58,270 nucleotides of DNA. Origin: Granulicatella balaenopterae. Its GTDB lineage: Bacteria > Bacillota > Bacilli > Lactobacillales > Aerococcaceae. Numbering within the stretch: position 1 is the stretch's first letter; each line of letters begins with the position of its first letter. The stretch spans positions 1 to 58,270 of the forward strand of contig NZ_FOGF01000010.1 in the NCBI RefSeq assembly GCF_900111135.1, read 5' to 3'. The notes below the pieces were generated by a model. It was given only the letters and a program-made list of their open reading frames with translations, was not told where the DNA came from and searched no databases. Both the position numbers and the translations under genes were made by a program. Of this stretch, positions 1 through 8,079 are shown piece after piece.

Positions 1-157
1 TAGAAAATATATCGTGTATAATTCCTCGTACTTGTGGGATACTTCTGTCTTTTGCATTATATTCAATTTTATCTATCTCATTTGTTGCGGCTTGTGCTGT
101 TGGTGAACTAATCCCTACTCCTGCTATTAAAAGCATTGTTATAAATATTTTTTTCAT
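1..157 (-). CDS. Secreted protein, N-terminal part only (runs off window)
   Basis: The reading frame starts at ATG 157-155, preceded by AGGAGGAGTT, and stays open to the window edge (52 codons). The first 27 residues form a typical Sec signal peptide: a short Lys-Lys N-terminus, a hydrophobic core (IFITMLLIAGVGI) and a likely cleavage after AQA. The visible mature part begins ATNEIDKIEYNAKDRS and does not identify a family. It is separated from the transporter genes by about 260 bases and appears to have its own promoter. The export prediction is good; the function is unknown. Confidence 0.7.
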   Translation of the reverse strand, partial: MKKIFITMLLIAGVGISSPTAQAATNEIDKIEYNAKDRSIPQVRGIIHDIFS

Positions 158-200
158 AATAACTCCTCCTAATTATATAATTATTATTTTTACTTACAGT

Positions 201-265
201 ATTATACCAAACTTCACTTTTTTAATAATAGTTTTAAATTGTACTTTTTGTTCTTTAACTGTATC
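201..265 (-). promoter_or_regulatory. Promoter of the secreted-protein gene with two upstream direct repeats
   Basis: On the minus strand a good -10 (GGTATAAT, 206-201) is followed about 45 bases later by the start codon. The -35 region is poor. Just upstream lie two similar 9-mers, ACAGTTAAA (262-254) and ACAATTTAA (242-234), with start points 20 bases apart. They resemble the spaced direct repeats bound by LytTR-type response regulators (usually 21 bases apart). A weak -35 with upstream repeats suggests activation, but this is inference. Confidence 0.4.
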
Positions 266-366
266 TTTTTATAATATATCTACTATTAATCCCCTATTTA
301 AAAGATATTTTAGCGGTAAGCACTTCATGTAATTGAATTATATATATTATACGGAAACTGACTGCT

Positions 367-386
367 CCCACGGGCAAGACCGTGGG
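367..386. repeat. GC-rich hairpin in AT-rich spacer
   Basis: A perfect 7-bp stem, CCCACGG / CCGTGGG, with the 6-base loop GCAAGA, followed on the plus strand by TTTT. It lies downstream of the ABC operon, but on that operon's strand no U-run follows, so it is not a standard terminator for it. Its GC content is unlike the surrounding DNA. Similar subterminal hairpins occur at ends of IS200/IS605-type elements, so it may be a relic; no transposase remains nearby. Confidence 0.4.
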
Positions 387-419
387 TTTTCGCCGCAAAT
401 TTATAACTTAGTATCAAAT

Positions 420-1136
420 TTATACATAATGATTTTGAATGTACTTTGTAGTTAGTTTTGTCCCAAAATATAATAAAGTTATTACTAATAAAATACTAAT
501 ACTCACTTGAACTACTGCATTGCTACTATCTTGTGCTATTGTATAATAAAAATTTGGATAGAAATATGTATTATAATCTGTCTGCGCGATCAAAAAATTC
601 ACAATAATTAAAAACATGCCTAAAAATACTTTTTCAATCACATGCGGTAAAATAATACACAATAGTTGGACAACAATCATAATTGGAATAAAGCAAATAA
701 ACGAATAAAATAATGGAATTACAACAACTTCAAGTATAATTTTCATACCCCAATCTTGTAATAAATAGCCATTAACAGCTGTAAAACTAATATATGATAT
801 GAAGATTATGATTATCTGTGTAATACATTTTGCTATGATTGTTTTTTTACCATCTTTAACTGTTGATAAGACAAGCATCCATCCATTATCATTACTTTCA
901 TTTTGAGCAAAGACAATACTCGTTAATAACACAAATATTGGTAATACAAATATCAAAAATGTATTACAAACTAATGCAAAGGTATACGTATCAACTGGAA
1001 CATCAATATAATTCACTGTTCGATTAACAATTTGTGTTTTTATAAATACCCCTGTAAATACTGGAAGTAAACACGCTAAAATACTATATTGCCATATTTT
1101 ATTTTTTATCAACTCGCTTTTAATTAATCTAACCAT
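420..1136 (-). CDS. ABC transporter permease, lantibiotic-protection type (LanG/MutG-like)
   Basis: This 238-residue membrane protein has about six hydrophobic segments and no signal peptide, the usual size and layout of the second permease of LanFEG-type transporters, which remove lantibiotics or similar peptides from the membrane. It is third in a tight minus-strand operon, 12 bases after the preceding permease, and its ATG follows AAGGAGTG. The ATPase-permease-permease gene order supports the family. Sequence conservation in these permeases is low, so the subfamily name is tentative. No lantibiotic precursor or biosynthesis gene is in the window. Confidence 0.6.
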   Translation of the reverse strand: MVRLIKSELIKNKIWQYSILACLLPVFTGVFIKTQIVNRTVNYIDVPVDTYTFALVCNTFLIFVLPIFVLLTSIVFAQNESNDNGWMLVLSTVKDGKKTIIAKCITQIIIIFISYISFTAVNGYLLQDWGMKIILEVVVIPLFYSFICFIPIMIVVQLLCIILPHVIEKVFLGMFLIIVNFLIAQTDYNTYFYPNFYYTIAQDSSNAVVQVSISILLVITLLYFGTKLTTKYIQNHYV

Positions 1137-1148
1137 ATACTCACTCCT

Positions 1149-1889
1149 TTATTGTCGAATATCTCTATTTCTTTCTAATATACGTTTTGAAAGCAATAAA
1201 AATAATGCGGTTAAAATAGACAATATAGCTATACTAATCAAAAATTCGTTCCCTGTTGCTCTAAAACCATGCGAAATATACGTAAATGGATATTGTAATA
1301 AAAATTGTTGATCAGGATAATATAAAGAAGCATTCTGAATCATAACAATAATCCCAATTGGCAGTAAAAACATCACTCTTTTAACCAAACTCACAATTAA
1401 AATATATGCAGCAACCATCATACTCGCAGATAACAGTTGAATGATAAATGATTTAATAATCATAACCCACTCAATATTGCCACTAACACCAATTACGTTC
1501 CCAATGATTACAAGGCAAGCATAATCCGTTAAAAAGAATACCAACATCGCTAACATCGCAATTAAATACTTTCCATATACGACCTTATTACGATAATTTG
1601 AAGTAGACACTAAACTCCAGCCATTATTCTTCAATTCCACAGAAAAAACTTCATAAACAACAGTCGCTATTATCAATTGGCATAATTCTGAAAAATTAAA
1701 AACAGTCTGCTCTTTAAAAATTAATTGCCAATTCGATAATCCTAGTCGACTCTGATGCACTAGTAAATATGATTCATATCGATACGTTAAATCAATATAC
1801 AGTAATATATTAAGTAACAAAGGAAATAATACACATAAAATAAATAAAAACTTTTTCTGTTTCAATAATTCAATTTTAAGTAGCTTCAT
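1149..1889 (-). CDS. ABC transporter permease, lantibiotic-protection type (LanE/MutE-like)
   Basis: 246 residues, about six membrane segments, N-terminus MKLLKIELLKQKK followed by a hydrophobic stretch, which is typical of MutE/EpiE-type permeases. An ExxK-like start region and the segment ELKNNGWSLVST (an amphipathic turn after the second helix) recur in the paralogous downstream permease as ESNDNGWMLVLST, showing the two permeases are related. The start lies 3 bases after the ATPase stop, and its ribosome site GGAGGGC overlaps the end of the ATPase gene, suggesting coupled translation. Likely partner of the ATPase and the second permease in one complex. Confidence 0.65.
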   Translation of the reverse strand: MKLLKIELLKQKKFLFILCVLFPLLLNILLYIDLTYRYESYLLVHQSRLGLSNWQLIFKEQTVFNFSELCQLIIATVVYEVFSVELKNNGWSLVSTSNYRNKVVYGKYLIAMLAMLVFFLTDYACLVIIGNVIGVSGNIEWVMIIKSFIIQLLSASMMVAAYILIVSLVKRVMFLLPIGIIVMIQNASLYYPDQQFLLQYPFTYISHGFRATGNEFLISIAILSILTALFLLLSKRILERNRDIRQ

Positions 1890-1892
1890 CTT

Positions 1893-2624
1893 CTAGCCCT
1901 CCACATTCTGCATACAATTCATATACGCTTCTTCTAGAGTAGCACATTGATATTTTTCCAAAAGTTCTTCTGCTGTGCCATTATAGACAATTGATCCTTT
2001 ATTGATTAAAATAATTTTATCGACAATTTTATCTAATTCACTCAAGATATGACTTGAAATTAAAAAAGTTACATTTCTTGTTTGATGTAGTTTTGTCATT
2101 AAATTTCTTATTTCAATAATTCCTGTAGGGTCTAAACCATTAATTGGTTCATCCCAAATTAAAAATTGAGGATCACCAATTAGTGAACATGCTATAGCCA
2201 ATCTTTGTTTCATCCCCATTGAAAAATGGCTAACTTTCTTATTAGCTATATTATCTAAACCAACTAATTCCAAATAATCCTCAATTTGTTTGTCCGTAAG
2301 ATCTATATTCTTCATATTGGCAACTATTTTTATGTTTTGATAAGCATTAAGATTCCCATAATAAGCTGGTCCACTTACAATTGTCCCAATCGAACTTAAC
2401 GAATCCGTTTGATTGGTCTTATTATCATCTATCATAATTTTAATCTCACCATCTGTTTTGGGAATAATACCAAGAAGCAACTTAATTATTGTGGTTTTCC
2501 CTGCTCCATTAGGTCCAATAAAGCCACAAATTGCATTTCTTTTTATACAAAAACTTGCATTTTTTATGATTGTAGATTTACCAAATTTTTTATTAACATT
2601 TTTGAATTCAACTATATTTCCCAT
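1893..2624 (-). CDS. ABC transporter ATPase, BcrA/LanF family
   Basis: A 243-residue nucleotide-binding subunit. Visible motifs: Walker A GPNGAGKTT (about residues 37-45), signature FSMGMKQRLA, Walker B FLIWDEP followed by the D-loop GLDP, and the H-loop ISSHI. The family powers resistance to lantibiotics or bacitracin-like peptides. In LanF proteins the Q-loop carries Glu; here the region reads IGTIVSGPAYYG, so that position appears to be Ser. First gene of the operon; ribosome site AAAGGGG. Substrate unknown. Confidence 0.75.
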   Translation of the reverse strand: MGNIVEFKNVNKKFGKSTIIKNASFCIKRNAICGFIGPNGAGKTTIIKLLLGIIPKTDGEIKIMIDDNKTNQTDSLSSIGTIVSGPAYYGNLNAYQNIKIVANMKNIDLTDKQIEDYLELVGLDNIANKKVSHFSMGMKQRLAIACSLIGDPQFLIWDEPINGLDPTGIIEIRNLMTKLHQTRNVTFLISSHILSELDKIVDKIILINKGSIVYNGTAEELLEKYQCATLEEAYMNCMQNVEG

Positions 2625-2640
2625 AACTATCCCCTTTCTA

Positions 2641-2721
2641 TGATTTATAGTATTAGTTTAACATACGATTATTTCATATTGTGTTAGTGTACCTGAATTC
2701 TTGATTTTTGTACTTGAATTC
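2641..2721 (-). promoter_or_regulatory. Probable promoter of the LanFEG-like operon with 21-bp-phased repeat
   Basis: A weak promoter can be drawn on the minus strand (-10 TACTAT at 2652-2647, no good -35). Two 13-bp direct repeats, read on the plus strand as TGTACCTGAATTC (2688-2700) and TGTACTTGAATTC (2709-2721), are exactly 21 bases apart (two helical turns), immediately upstream of the weak -35 position. This arrangement fits a dimeric activator. The same 21 bases are also seven codons of an open frame on the minus strand, so a coding repeat is an alternative. Confidence 0.35.
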
Positions 2722-3017
2722 AGTATACTTCGTCTTTTCCTTTTTAAATCGTAATTGCCTAAAACGTCAAAATTTGTAGTGGTTTGTAAAAAAATACTGC
2801 CTAATGCTAAATTTATAAGTCTAAATTTTTGAGATTCAATTATTAAAAGTAGTGATTTTTGACTAAAAGAAATGGTTGAAGTTATATTACCACTAACATA
2901 CAATATTGTTCTTGGCAAATATAACTCATATAAATCACCTCTTATAATATATTCATCTCCTACAACTATATTATAAAAAGTTTTTTTATTTTCTGAATTA
3001 ATGTACTATAATTCCTT

Positions 3018-3043
3018 ACTTTTTGTACTCTGGTACAAAAAGT
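3018..3043. repeat. Perfect 11-bp inverted repeat containing GTAC
   Basis: ACTTTTTGTAC and GTACAAAAAGT are separated by TCTG. The surrounding bases also carry the TGTAC-type motif at 3002, 3024 and 3043, the same core as the direct repeats at 2688 and 2709. No U-run follows on either strand, so a protein-binding site is more likely than a terminator. Confidence 0.45.
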
Positions 3044-3102
3044 GTACCTGAAATAGAATTATTAATCAGTTTATTGTCCAAGCAGATTTATTAGTGCAAT
3101 AG

Positions 3103-3135
3103 AAAAAAGCCTCCATTTAACACGGAGGCTTTTTT
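3103..3135 (-). terminator. Rho-independent terminator after guaA
   Basis: The stem AAAAAAGCCTCC / GGAGGCTTTTTT with a 9-base loop has A and T runs on both sides, so it can work in both directions. It lies about 125 bases past the guaA stop, on the guaA strand. Confidence 0.8.
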
Positions 3136-3260
3136 CTTATTTAAACCATTTTTATTCCCGAAGTGGCTAACCACTCTAAAAAGTACTTCAAAAGTACTTC
3201 AGCTAACCACTTGCACCGTTAGAATATAGCGTCAAATCAACGTTTTTAAACGAAATTCAA

Positions 3261-4814
3261 CTATTCCCATTCGATTGTTGAAGGTGGTTTACTTGTAATA
3301 TCGTAGACTACGCGGTTAACGTGCCCTACTTCATTTACGATACGTGCACTAATAACTTGTAATACTTCCCAAGGGATACGAGCGAAGTCACTTGTCATGC
3401 CATCGATTGATGTTACAGCACGGATTCCGATTGTGTAATCATATGTACGGCCATCTCCCATTACACCAACACTTCTAAAGCCTGGTAATACTGTGAAATA
3501 TTGCCATACATCACGATCTAAACCGTGGTTGGCGATTTCTTCACGTAAGATTGCATCTGATTCACGTACGATTTCTAATTTTTCTTCAGTAATTTCGCCA
3601 ATAACACGAATTCCTAATCCTGGTCCAGGGAATGGTTGACGCCATACTAGGCTTTCTGGCATTCCTAAAGCAATTCCTAATGCACGAACTTCATCTTTAA
3701 ATAATGTGTTTAATGGTTCGATTAATTCAAATTGCATATCCTCTGGTAAGCCACCAACATTATGGTGAGATTTAATTGTTTCAGCTGTTTTAGTTCCTGA
3801 TTCAATAATATCTGTATAAAGTGTTCCTTGCGCTAAGAAGTCAACACCTTCTAATTTTGATGCTTCATCGTCAAATACATAAACGAATTCATTACCAATG
3901 ATTTTACGTTTTTGTTCTGGATCGCTAACGCCAGCTAATTTGCTCATGAAACGTTCTTGTGCATTAACACGAATAATATTTAAGCCAAATTTACCTGATA
4001 AGCTATCCATTACTTGATCGCCTTCGTTTTTACGTAATAAACCGTGGTCAACGAAGATACATGTTAATTGGTCGCCGATTGCTTTTTGTAATAATACTCC
4101 AACTACTGATGAGTCTACCCCACCTGATAAGCCAAGTAATACTTTTTTATCGCCAACTTTTTCGCGGATTTTTGCAATTTCAAGGTCAATGAAGTTGTCC
4201 ATTGTCCAGTCGCCTTTTGCTTGACAGACATCAAATACGAAATTATGTAACATGTCGTTTCCGTGTACACTATGACGTACTTCTGGGTGGAATTGTAATC
4301 CGAATAAGCGACGTTCTTTGTTTTCAAATGCTGCAAATGGTGTGTGGGCGTTTGAAGCTGTTACTTCAAAACCTGCTGGAATTGCAGTAATACGGTCACC
4401 ATGACTCATCCAAACTTCTTCTTCACTTGATAGGCCTTTGAACATACCTGATGCTGTTTCGTGAACGTCAATCATTGCGCGTCCATATTCACGTGTATCA
4501 GCTGGTTCTACTTTACCACCTAACATGTGAGTAATTAATTGCATACCATAACATACTCCTAAAACAGGTACTCCCATTTCAAAAATTGCTGGATCAACAG
4601 AGAATGCATCTTCTGCATATACGCTATGTGGTCCTCCTGAGAATACGATCCCAATAACATTCCCTTGTTCTTTGATCTCTTCTGCAGTGACATCATTTGG
4701 TAATAATTCACTAAATACACCAAATTCACGAATACGTCTTGTGATTAATTGGTTGTACTGGCTACCAAAGTCTAATACGATGATTTTTTCCATTTGTTTA
4801 ATCTGATCAGTCAT
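3261..4814 (-). CDS. guaA: GMP synthase (glutamine-hydrolysing)
   Basis: Cytosolic enzyme that aminates XMP to GMP with ATP and glutamine, the last step of guanine nucleotide synthesis. 517 residues, the usual length. The N-terminal class I glutamine amidotransferase shows the oxyanion strand SGGPHSVY, nucleophile Cys88 (GVCYGMQ) and the His176/Glu178 pair (FHPEV). The ATP-pyrophosphatase domain has the P-loop SGGVDSS (230-236), and the C-terminal dimerisation domain ends PPSTIEWE, as in GuaA. ATG follows AGGAGGAAATT. The 79-base gap to coaA holds a GGTACAAT -10-like box and no visible purine riboswitch. Confidence 0.97.
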   Translation of the reverse strand: MTDQIKQMEKIIVLDFGSQYNQLITRRIREFGVFSELLPNDVTAEEIKEQGNVIGIVFSGGPHSVYAEDAFSVDPAIFEMGVPVLGVCYGMQLITHMLGGKVEPADTREYGRAMIDVHETASGMFKGLSSEEEVWMSHGDRITAIPAGFEVTASNAHTPFAAFENKERRLFGLQFHPEVRHSVHGNDMLHNFVFDVCQAKGDWTMDNFIDLEIAKIREKVGDKKVLLGLSGGVDSSVVGVLLQKAIGDQLTCIFVDHGLLRKNEGDQVMDSLSGKFGLNIIRVNAQERFMSKLAGVSDPEQKRKIIGNEFVYVFDDEASKLEGVDFLAQGTLYTDIIESGTKTAETIKSHHNVGGLPEDMQFELIEPLNTLFKDEVRALGIALGMPESLVWRQPFPGPGLGIRVIGEITEEKLEIVRESDAILREEIANHGLDRDVWQYFTVLPGFRSVGVMGDGRTYDYTIGIRAVTSIDGMTSDFARIPWEVLQVISARIVNEVGHVNRVVYDITSKPPSTIEWE

Positions 4815-4893
4815 AATTTCCTCCTATTTGTCATTTCTATTTTTAGTATTGTACCAAATTTTCACACAAATTACTTCATTATTACTAAAATTT

Positions 4894-5817
4894 TTAATAT
4901 TTTTTCAAAAATACTTTATCTATATAATGATTTTCAGACTTATGAATGATTAAATCTGCTCTTTGACGAGTTGGCAAGATATATTCATGTAAATTTTTTA
5001 GATTGATAGTCTTCCATACATTTTTAGCCATTTTGACTGCTTTTTGGCGGTCATCGTTTGCTAATTGATAGTAATAGTTTTCGGGTTGGAACTTTGCTTT
5101 GTCTAAAATTAATTCAAAGCGTTCTAAAAACCAGTGCTCAATATTTTCCTCATCTGCATCAACATAAATCGACCAATCAAAGAAATCACTCACATAGATA
5201 TCCCAGTTTGGTGGTAATTGTAAGACATTGATTCCTTCGACAATTAAGATATCTGGTGAATCGATGGTTTGTGTGATATTAGGCAAAATATCATAAATTT
5301 CATGTGAATAAATTGGTGCTGTAGCTGGTTTTGTTTCGGTTTTGACGCTGATTAAGAAGTCAATCAAGCGCTCCATATCATAGCTTTCTGGGAAGCCTTT
5401 TTTATCTAAGATGCCTTTTTCTTGTAAGACTTTTGTTGGGTATAAAAAGCCGTCCGTTGTCATGAGGTCAATCTTTTTATCTGGGTATTTTTGTTCTAAT
5501 AAGGTTTGAACTAAACGTGCAGTAGTGCTTTTTCCGACTGCCACGCTTCCTGAAATCCCTACAATAAATGGAATTGTTCGCTTTTTTTGTTCTAATAGTT
5601 CTTGTTTTTTTTGATGTAATTCAATATGTTTTTGATAATATAATTCAAATACCTTTACGATTGGCACATATACTTCTTCTACGTCTATTAAGGATACTCG
5701 GTCGTTTAATGCTTTTAACGATTGTAATTCTTGGTTTGTCATACGTAACGAATTATTTAATTGATAAGTCTTCAATGTTTCACGTTCGATTTTATAATAC
5801 GTTTTTTTATCGTCCAA
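4894..5817 (-). CDS. coaA: Pantothenate kinase, type I
   Basis: Phosphorylates pantothenate with ATP, the first and usually rate-limiting step of coenzyme A synthesis. 307 residues, typical for prokaryotic type I kinases. The P-loop GISGSVAVGKST lies at 87-98, followed by the family segments MTTDGFLYPT and GFPESYDME and the late RADLIIHK. The start codon is TTG at 5817, supported by AAGGGGG eight bases upstream; no ATG fits. Divergent from the mevalonate operon, with which it shares the 183-base spacer. Confidence 0.95.
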   Translation of the reverse strand: MDDKKTYYKIERETLKTYQLNNSLRMTNQELQSLKALNDRVSLIDVEEVYVPIVKVFELYYQKHIELHQKKQELLEQKKRTIPFIVGISGSVAVGKSTTARLVQTLLEQKYPDKKIDLMTTDGFLYPTKVLQEKGILDKKGFPESYDMERLIDFLISVKTETKPATAPIYSHEIYDILPNITQTIDSPDILIVEGINVLQLPPNWDIYVSDFFDWSIYVDADEENIEHWFLERFELILDKAKFQPENYYYQLANDDRQKAVKMAKNVWKTINLKNLHEYILPTRQRADLIIHKSENHYIDKVFLKKY

Positions 5818-6000
5818 AATTCTGCCCCCTTAGTCTCTTTTTTTATTGTACCATAAACTTTTTCACCTATCATAGTCTAATATTCTAAACTTTCCTTAAA
5901 AATTGTCATCTTGATTTCCCTTTTTAGTAGCTTTTTAGTAAAATAATAATGAATAATTTTACAATTTTATAAATTTGATACTAAAGATAGAGGAATAATT

Positions 6001-7053
6001 ATGAAAAAAATATCAAGGAAACAAGCTAAACGGACTGGTTTTGGTGAAGCAAGTGGTAAAGTCATCTTAATGGGTGAACATTCAGTAGTCTACCAAAAGC
6101 CAGCTATTGCGATGCCTTTTTGTGCGGTTAAAGTAACTGCTAAAATTATTGAAAGTAGTGACCCTTTGAATGTGCATTGTGAATTTTATCGTGGGTTATA
6201 TACGAAGATGCCTGAAGTGTTGGAGAGTTTGAAGCATACCATTTATTATGCTTTAAAAAAGATTAATGATGAAGGAATTTCTGATGAGTTTGAAAAGACT
6301 TTCTGGATTAAAGCTTTAAAGAATAATCAATTGGTACAGTCTGAAGTGCCATTTACTCATAGTCCACATTTAACCATTAAGATTGACTCGACTATCCCGG
6401 CAGAACGTGGAATGGGGTCAAGTGCAGCGGTTAGCGTGGCGGTTGTACGAGCATTGTTTGATTATTATCAAGTGCCTTTAAGTAAGGAAACTTTATGGGA
6501 GATTGTCCAAGCTAGTGAGACGATTGCGCATGGGAATCCGAGTGGTGTAGATACAGCAACAACTAGCGGTACTTGTCCGATTATTTTCAAAAAGTTTCAG
6601 CCAATTACGCCTTTTGAGATTAAGATGAAAGCTATTTTAATCGTGGCAGATACTGGGCAGACGGGACATACTTTACAAGCGGTCAATATGGTTAAGGCTT
6701 TAGTTACAAGCGATACCCCTGAAGGAAAAGTGGCACTTCAAGCGATTGAGACTTTAGGTGACTTAACAGTTGAAGCTAGAGATGCCCTACAGACACAAGA
6801 TGCCAGTCGGATGGGTGAATTAATGAATCAAGCTCACAGTAATCTGCAAAAGCTACATATTTCAAATCAAGATTTGGATCGTTTAGTAAAAGCAGCTCAA
6901 TCATCAGGTGCATTAGGTGCCAAATTAACAGGTGGTGGCCTTGGCGGTTGCATGATTGCCCTAGCACAAGATACTACGAGCGCTCAAAAGATAGCACAAG
7001 CATTAAAAAATCAAGGTGCCAGTCACATTTGGCAGCAACAATTAGGAGAATAA
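6001..7053 (+). CDS. mvk: Mevalonate kinase
   Basis: GHMP-family kinase making 5-phosphomevalonate from mevalonate and ATP, first gene of the lower mevalonate operon. 350 residues. Substrate and ATP motifs are clear: GKVILMGEHSVVY near the N-terminus, the glycine-rich loop PAERGMGSSAAVSVA, and the C-terminal loop KLTGGGLGGCMIAL. ATG is preceded by AGAGGAATAATT. The stop is 3 bases before mvaD, so the genes are cotranscribed. The upper-pathway genes (mvaE, mvaS) are not in the window. Confidence 0.95.
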   Translation: MKKISRKQAKRTGFGEASGKVILMGEHSVVYQKPAIAMPFCAVKVTAKIIESSDPLNVHCEFYRGLYTKMPEVLESLKHTIYYALKKINDEGISDEFEKTFWIKALKNNQLVQSEVPFTHSPHLTIKIDSTIPAERGMGSSAAVSVAVVRALFDYYQVPLSKETLWEIVQASETIAHGNPSGVDTATTSGTCPIIFKKFQPITPFEIKMKAILIVADTGQTGHTLQAVNMVKALVTSDTPEGKVALQAIETLGDLTVEARDALQTQDASRMGELMNQAHSNLQKLHISNQDLDRLVKAAQSSGALGAKLTGGGLGGCMIALAQDTTSAQKIAQALKNQGASHIWQQQLGE

Positions 7054-7056
7054 TAG

Positions 7057-8079
7057 ATGAAATTAATTGGAATAGCACGCGCACATACAAATATTGCGCT
7101 GATTAAATATTGGGGTAAACGTAATAAAGAATTATTTTTACCAATGAATAGTAGTTTGTCATTAACATTAGACGCTTTTTATACAGATACGAAAGTGACG
7201 TTTGATGATGCTTTAACAGAAGATAGCTTTTTATTAAATGGTGAAGCACAAGCTGTTGAGGAAACAAATAAGATTGCGAAATTTTTAGATTTATTCCGTC
7301 AACAAATGCCTGAATACTATTATGCTAAAGTGGAAAGTTTGAATTTTGTACCGACTGCTGCTGGTTTAGCAAGTTCGGCTTCGGCTTTTGCAGCTTTGGC
7401 AGGTGCTTGTAATTTGGCGAGTGGCTTGAACTTGCCAATAGATGAATTGTCGACTTACGCGCGTCGTGGTAGCGGTAGTTCTACGCGAAGTTTATTTGGC
7501 GGTTTTGTCGAATGGGATATGGGAAGTGATTCTGATGCTAGTTCAAGTAGAGCGCATTTTATTGATGACGCTTCTTGGGATATTGGTATGGTCATTATCG
7601 TTGTCAACAATCAAAAGAAAACTGTCTCAAGCCGTCTAGGTATGGAACAAACTGTGGCAACTTCACCCTTCTATCCTGCCTGGGTAGAAACAGCTAAAAC
7701 AGATTTAGCACAAATGAAACAAGCCATTCAAGCTAAGGATTTTAAAACATTAGGAGAAATTACAGAAACTAATGGAATGAAGATGCATGCGACCATGTTA
7801 GGAGCTAATCCACCGATTTGTTATTTTGAACCGGAAAGCATTCTTGCTCAACAACAAGTTCGTCAGTTACGTGAATTAGGTATTCCGGCTTATATGACAA
7901 TGGATGCTGGGCCAAATGTTAAAGTATTGTGCCGTGCAAGTGATATGCCACGTATTAAAGGTGAATTAAGTAAGGTTTTTGATGAAAGTCGCTTAATCAC
8001 TTCATTACCTGGCGAAGGTGTCATTAGCCTAAGTGAAGCGGATTGGGAGGCGTCAAAAAATGAGTTTTTCGGTAAGTAA
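7057..8079 (+). CDS. mvaD: Diphosphomevalonate decarboxylase
   Basis: Converts mevalonate 5-diphosphate to isopentenyl diphosphate with ATP, releasing CO2. 340 residues. Diagnostic motifs include ARAHTNIALIKYWGKRN at the N-terminus, the ATP loop TAAGLASSASAFAAL and the later MTMDAGPNVKVL. The ribosome site lies in the last codons of mvk (TTAGGAGAA). Its 3' end overlaps the next gene by 20 bases. GHMP superfamily, related to its neighbours mvk and pmk. Confidence 0.95.
   Translation: MKLIGIARAHTNIALIKYWGKRNKELFLPMNSSLSLTLDAFYTDTKVTFDDALTEDSFLLNGEAQAVEETNKIAKFLDLFRQQMPEYYYAKVESLNFVPTAAGLASSASAFAALAGACNLASGLNLPIDELSTYARRGSGSSTRSLFGGFVEWDMGSDSDASSSRAHFIDDASWDIGMVIIVVNNQKKTVSSRLGMEQTVATSPFYPAWVETAKTDLAQMKQAIQAKDFKTLGEITETNGMKMHATMLGANPPICYFEPESILAQQQVRQLRELGIPAYMTMDAGPNVKVLCRASDMPRIKGELSKVFDESRLITSLPGEGVISLSEADWEASKNEFFGK

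Larger units (their letters stand above)
2625..3260. other. 636-base spacer between guaA and the transporter operon
   Basis: No convincing gene. It holds the phased repeats (2688-2721), an open minus-strand frame without a good start (about 3004-2658), an inverted repeat (3018-3043), the guaA terminator (3103-3135) and a short cluster of repeats at 3162-3211 (GCTAACCACT twice, AAGTACTTC twice). The open frame runs 115 codons after a TAG and contains protein-like text (for example NIVVGDEYIIRGDLYELYLP), but its first start-like codon, a TTG, has no ribosome site. It may be a 3' gene remnant. Confidence 0.4.

Noticed and set aside
1-2700. Complete lantibiotic gene cluster
   Set aside because: Only the ATPase and two permeases are present; no precursor peptide, modification enzyme, protease or two-component system is visible in the window.
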